20,595 nt of DNA from a virus. The stretch lies in IMG/VR virus record IMGVR_UViG_3300027971_000267, positions 1-20,595 of that record; one strand, written 5' to 3'. Positions within the stretch are counted from its first letter, which is position 1, and each line of letters begins with the position of its first letter. Shown piece after piece: positions 20,014 through 20,595 of the stretch. Below the pieces are notes generated by a model. The model did no database searches. It worked only from the letters and a program-made list of their open reading frames with translations, and was not told the DNA's origin. Made by a program: the position numbers and the translations under genes.

Positions 20014-20285
20014 GGTTGGGCCTCCAGCTCAGCGGCGATGGCGAGGAGTCGATTGCGGATCATTTTTGCAAAGAGTCGATAGCGGATCAATCCCTGACGA
20101 TCCTTATGCCTCTTGGTCCCGCTACTGACTGGGCCAAGAGTAAAAAACTCTGGCATTGCCTGATCCGCAGCGGCGCGAAGGGCGGCGGCGATGCATTGCC
20201 GATAAACGGGATCGTTGATCACGTTGGGGTTGCCCATCGTGCCTGCGATCATCACCGCCTGCGCGGCGGGGGAAAGTTCAGTCAT
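20010..20285 (-). CDS. LSPAAQAV-family small protein, copy 1
   Basis: 91 residues from ATG 20285, overlapping the upstream gene by four bases and the downstream gene by four. It opens with MTELSPAAQAVMIAGTMG, then VYRQCIAAALRAAADQAMPE, a basic middle (KRHKDRQGLIRYRLFAK), and a closing LLAIAAELEAQP. The N-terminal, central and C-terminal blocks recur in the next gene upstream, so the two are tandem paralogues. I recall the 'LSPAAQAVxDA...ALRAAADQ...IAAELE' layout from cyanophage genomes. Function unknown; a small helical bundle is likely. Confidence 0.7.
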   Translation of the reverse strand: MTELSPAAQAVMIAGTMGNPNVINDPVYRQCIAAALRAAADQAMPEFFTLGPVSSGTKRHKDRQGLIRYRLFAKMIRNRLLAIAAELEAQP

Positions 20286-20488
20286 TGGTAAGCCTCCAGC
20301 TCGGCGGCGATAGTGAGTAGCTTTGTGGCGTCCGCGATGGAATACAGAAACATCTTGGATTGGTAGCAGCTCATTTGATCAGCAGCGGCACGGAGAACGG
20401 CGGCGATGCCTGATTGATGGCTTTTTGAGTCTCCCCACCAAGCATCCATCACCGCTTGCGCGGCAGGGGAAAGGCTTTGTTTGCTCAT
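20282..20488 (-). CDS. LSPAAQAV-family small protein, copy 2
   Basis: 68 residues from ATG 20488; an in-frame ATG at 20512 would overlap the 28-codon ORF upstream. It begins MSKQSLSPAAQAVMDAWWG, continues with GIAAVLRAAADQMSCYQSK, and ends in ADATKLLTIAAELEAYQ, matching copy 1 in all three blocks but lacking most of its basic middle. The DNA encoding the shared N-terminus is nearly identical in the two genes, so the duplication or exchange appears recent. Function unknown. Confidence 0.65.
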   Translation of the reverse strand: MSKQSLSPAAQAVMDAWWGDSKSHQSGIAAVLRAAADQMSCYQSKMFLYSIADATKLLTIAAELEAYQ

Positions 20489-20492
20489 GGTT

Positions 20493-20579
20493 TTAGTTAG
20501 GACCTTGCCCATCGTACCCGACCATCAAGATGATGGCCACTGTGCCAATCAAGAAATTGTCCATTTTAATTTGTGGCAT
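20493..20579 (-). CDS. 28-residue membrane peptide ORF
   Basis: From ATG 20579-20577 to TAA 20495-20493. The peptide is MPQIKMDNFLIGTVAIILMV followed by GYDGQGPN, a single hydrophobic helix with a short polar tail. A second ATG at codon 6 would give 23 residues. The stop is four bases before ATG 20488 of the LSPAAQAV gene, consistent with operon spacing. Very short, so chance cannot be ruled out. No family is known to me. Confidence 0.35.
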   Translation of the reverse strand: MPQIKMDNFLIGTVAIILMVGYDGQGPN

Positions 20580-20595
20580 GTGCCTAGACTCGTCC

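Noticed and set aside
1-20595. Diversity-generating retroelement to vary the adhesins
   Set aside because: No reverse transcriptase or template/variable repeat pair was found near the fibre genes.
1-20595. CRISPR arrays, tRNAs, integrase, toxin-antitoxin or anti-phage defence genes
   Set aside because: No spaced direct repeats, cloverleaf sequence or matching domains were seen by eye in this window.

Overview
The window looks like part of the genome of a tailed double-stranded DNA phage, most likely a cyanophage infecting picocyanobacteria (Synechococcus-type hosts). This rests on family recognition from memory: several small proteins resemble ones I associate with cyanophages, including a basic 48-residue protein, a pair of 'LSPAAQAV...AAELEA' proteins and a partner rich in 'ALAEPE...ARWG'. 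No integrase, tRNA, rRNA, CRISPR array or insertion sequence is visible. Coding is dense, with many 1-4 nt stop/start overlaps and few Shine-Dalgarno sequences.

Layout. (1) 1-9663, plus strand: virion genes, mainly host-recognition parts. Three consecutive tail-fibre-like genes share a short N-terminal motif and have long beta/lectin-like bodies. They are followed by small accessory genes, an intrinsic terminator, a 408-residue structural protein, a collagen-repeat fibre, another fibre and a glycine-rich adhesin. (2) 9682-10994, minus strand: probable lysis block, with two small membrane proteins, an L,D-transpeptidase-fold (YkuD) protein and a coiled-coil protein. (3) 11085-11564, plus strand: a lone HNH endonuclease. 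(4) 11561-12998, minus strand: DUF3310 protein, a ThyX thymidylate synthase with an altered signature, and a hypothetical protein. (5) 13000-13368, plus strand: a small coiled-coil protein divergent from block 4. (6) 13304-17271, minus strand: a ribbon-helix-helix-like regulator, a DUF1071-type annealing protein, two mini genes, a zinc-ribbon protein, a RecB-like PD-(D/E)XK exonuclease, a possible ssDNA-binding protein, a terminator, a dCTP-deaminase-family protein and a small endonuclease. (7) 17415-19593, plus strand: a primase-helicase, a terminator and a 50-residue ORF. (8) 19597-20579, minus strand: small phage proteins in a tight operon, partly very GC-rich and containing a tandem duplication.

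How the parts fit. Block 7 supplies priming and unwinding. Block 6 supplies an exonuclease/annealase pair, in the manner of Red-type recombination. ThyX and the Dcd-like protein belong to pyrimidine nucleotide supply. Block 2 would release the progeny, and block 1 builds the adsorption apparatus.

Most notable points: three intrinsic terminators each followed within 12 nt by a start codon; mini genes hidden in the gaps, the best being a 31-codon ORF with 4-nt overlaps at both ends; a Dcd homologue with Cys where the catalytic Glu is expected; a ThyX whose RHR signature is disrupted; and a sharp GC boundary inside a gene near the right end.
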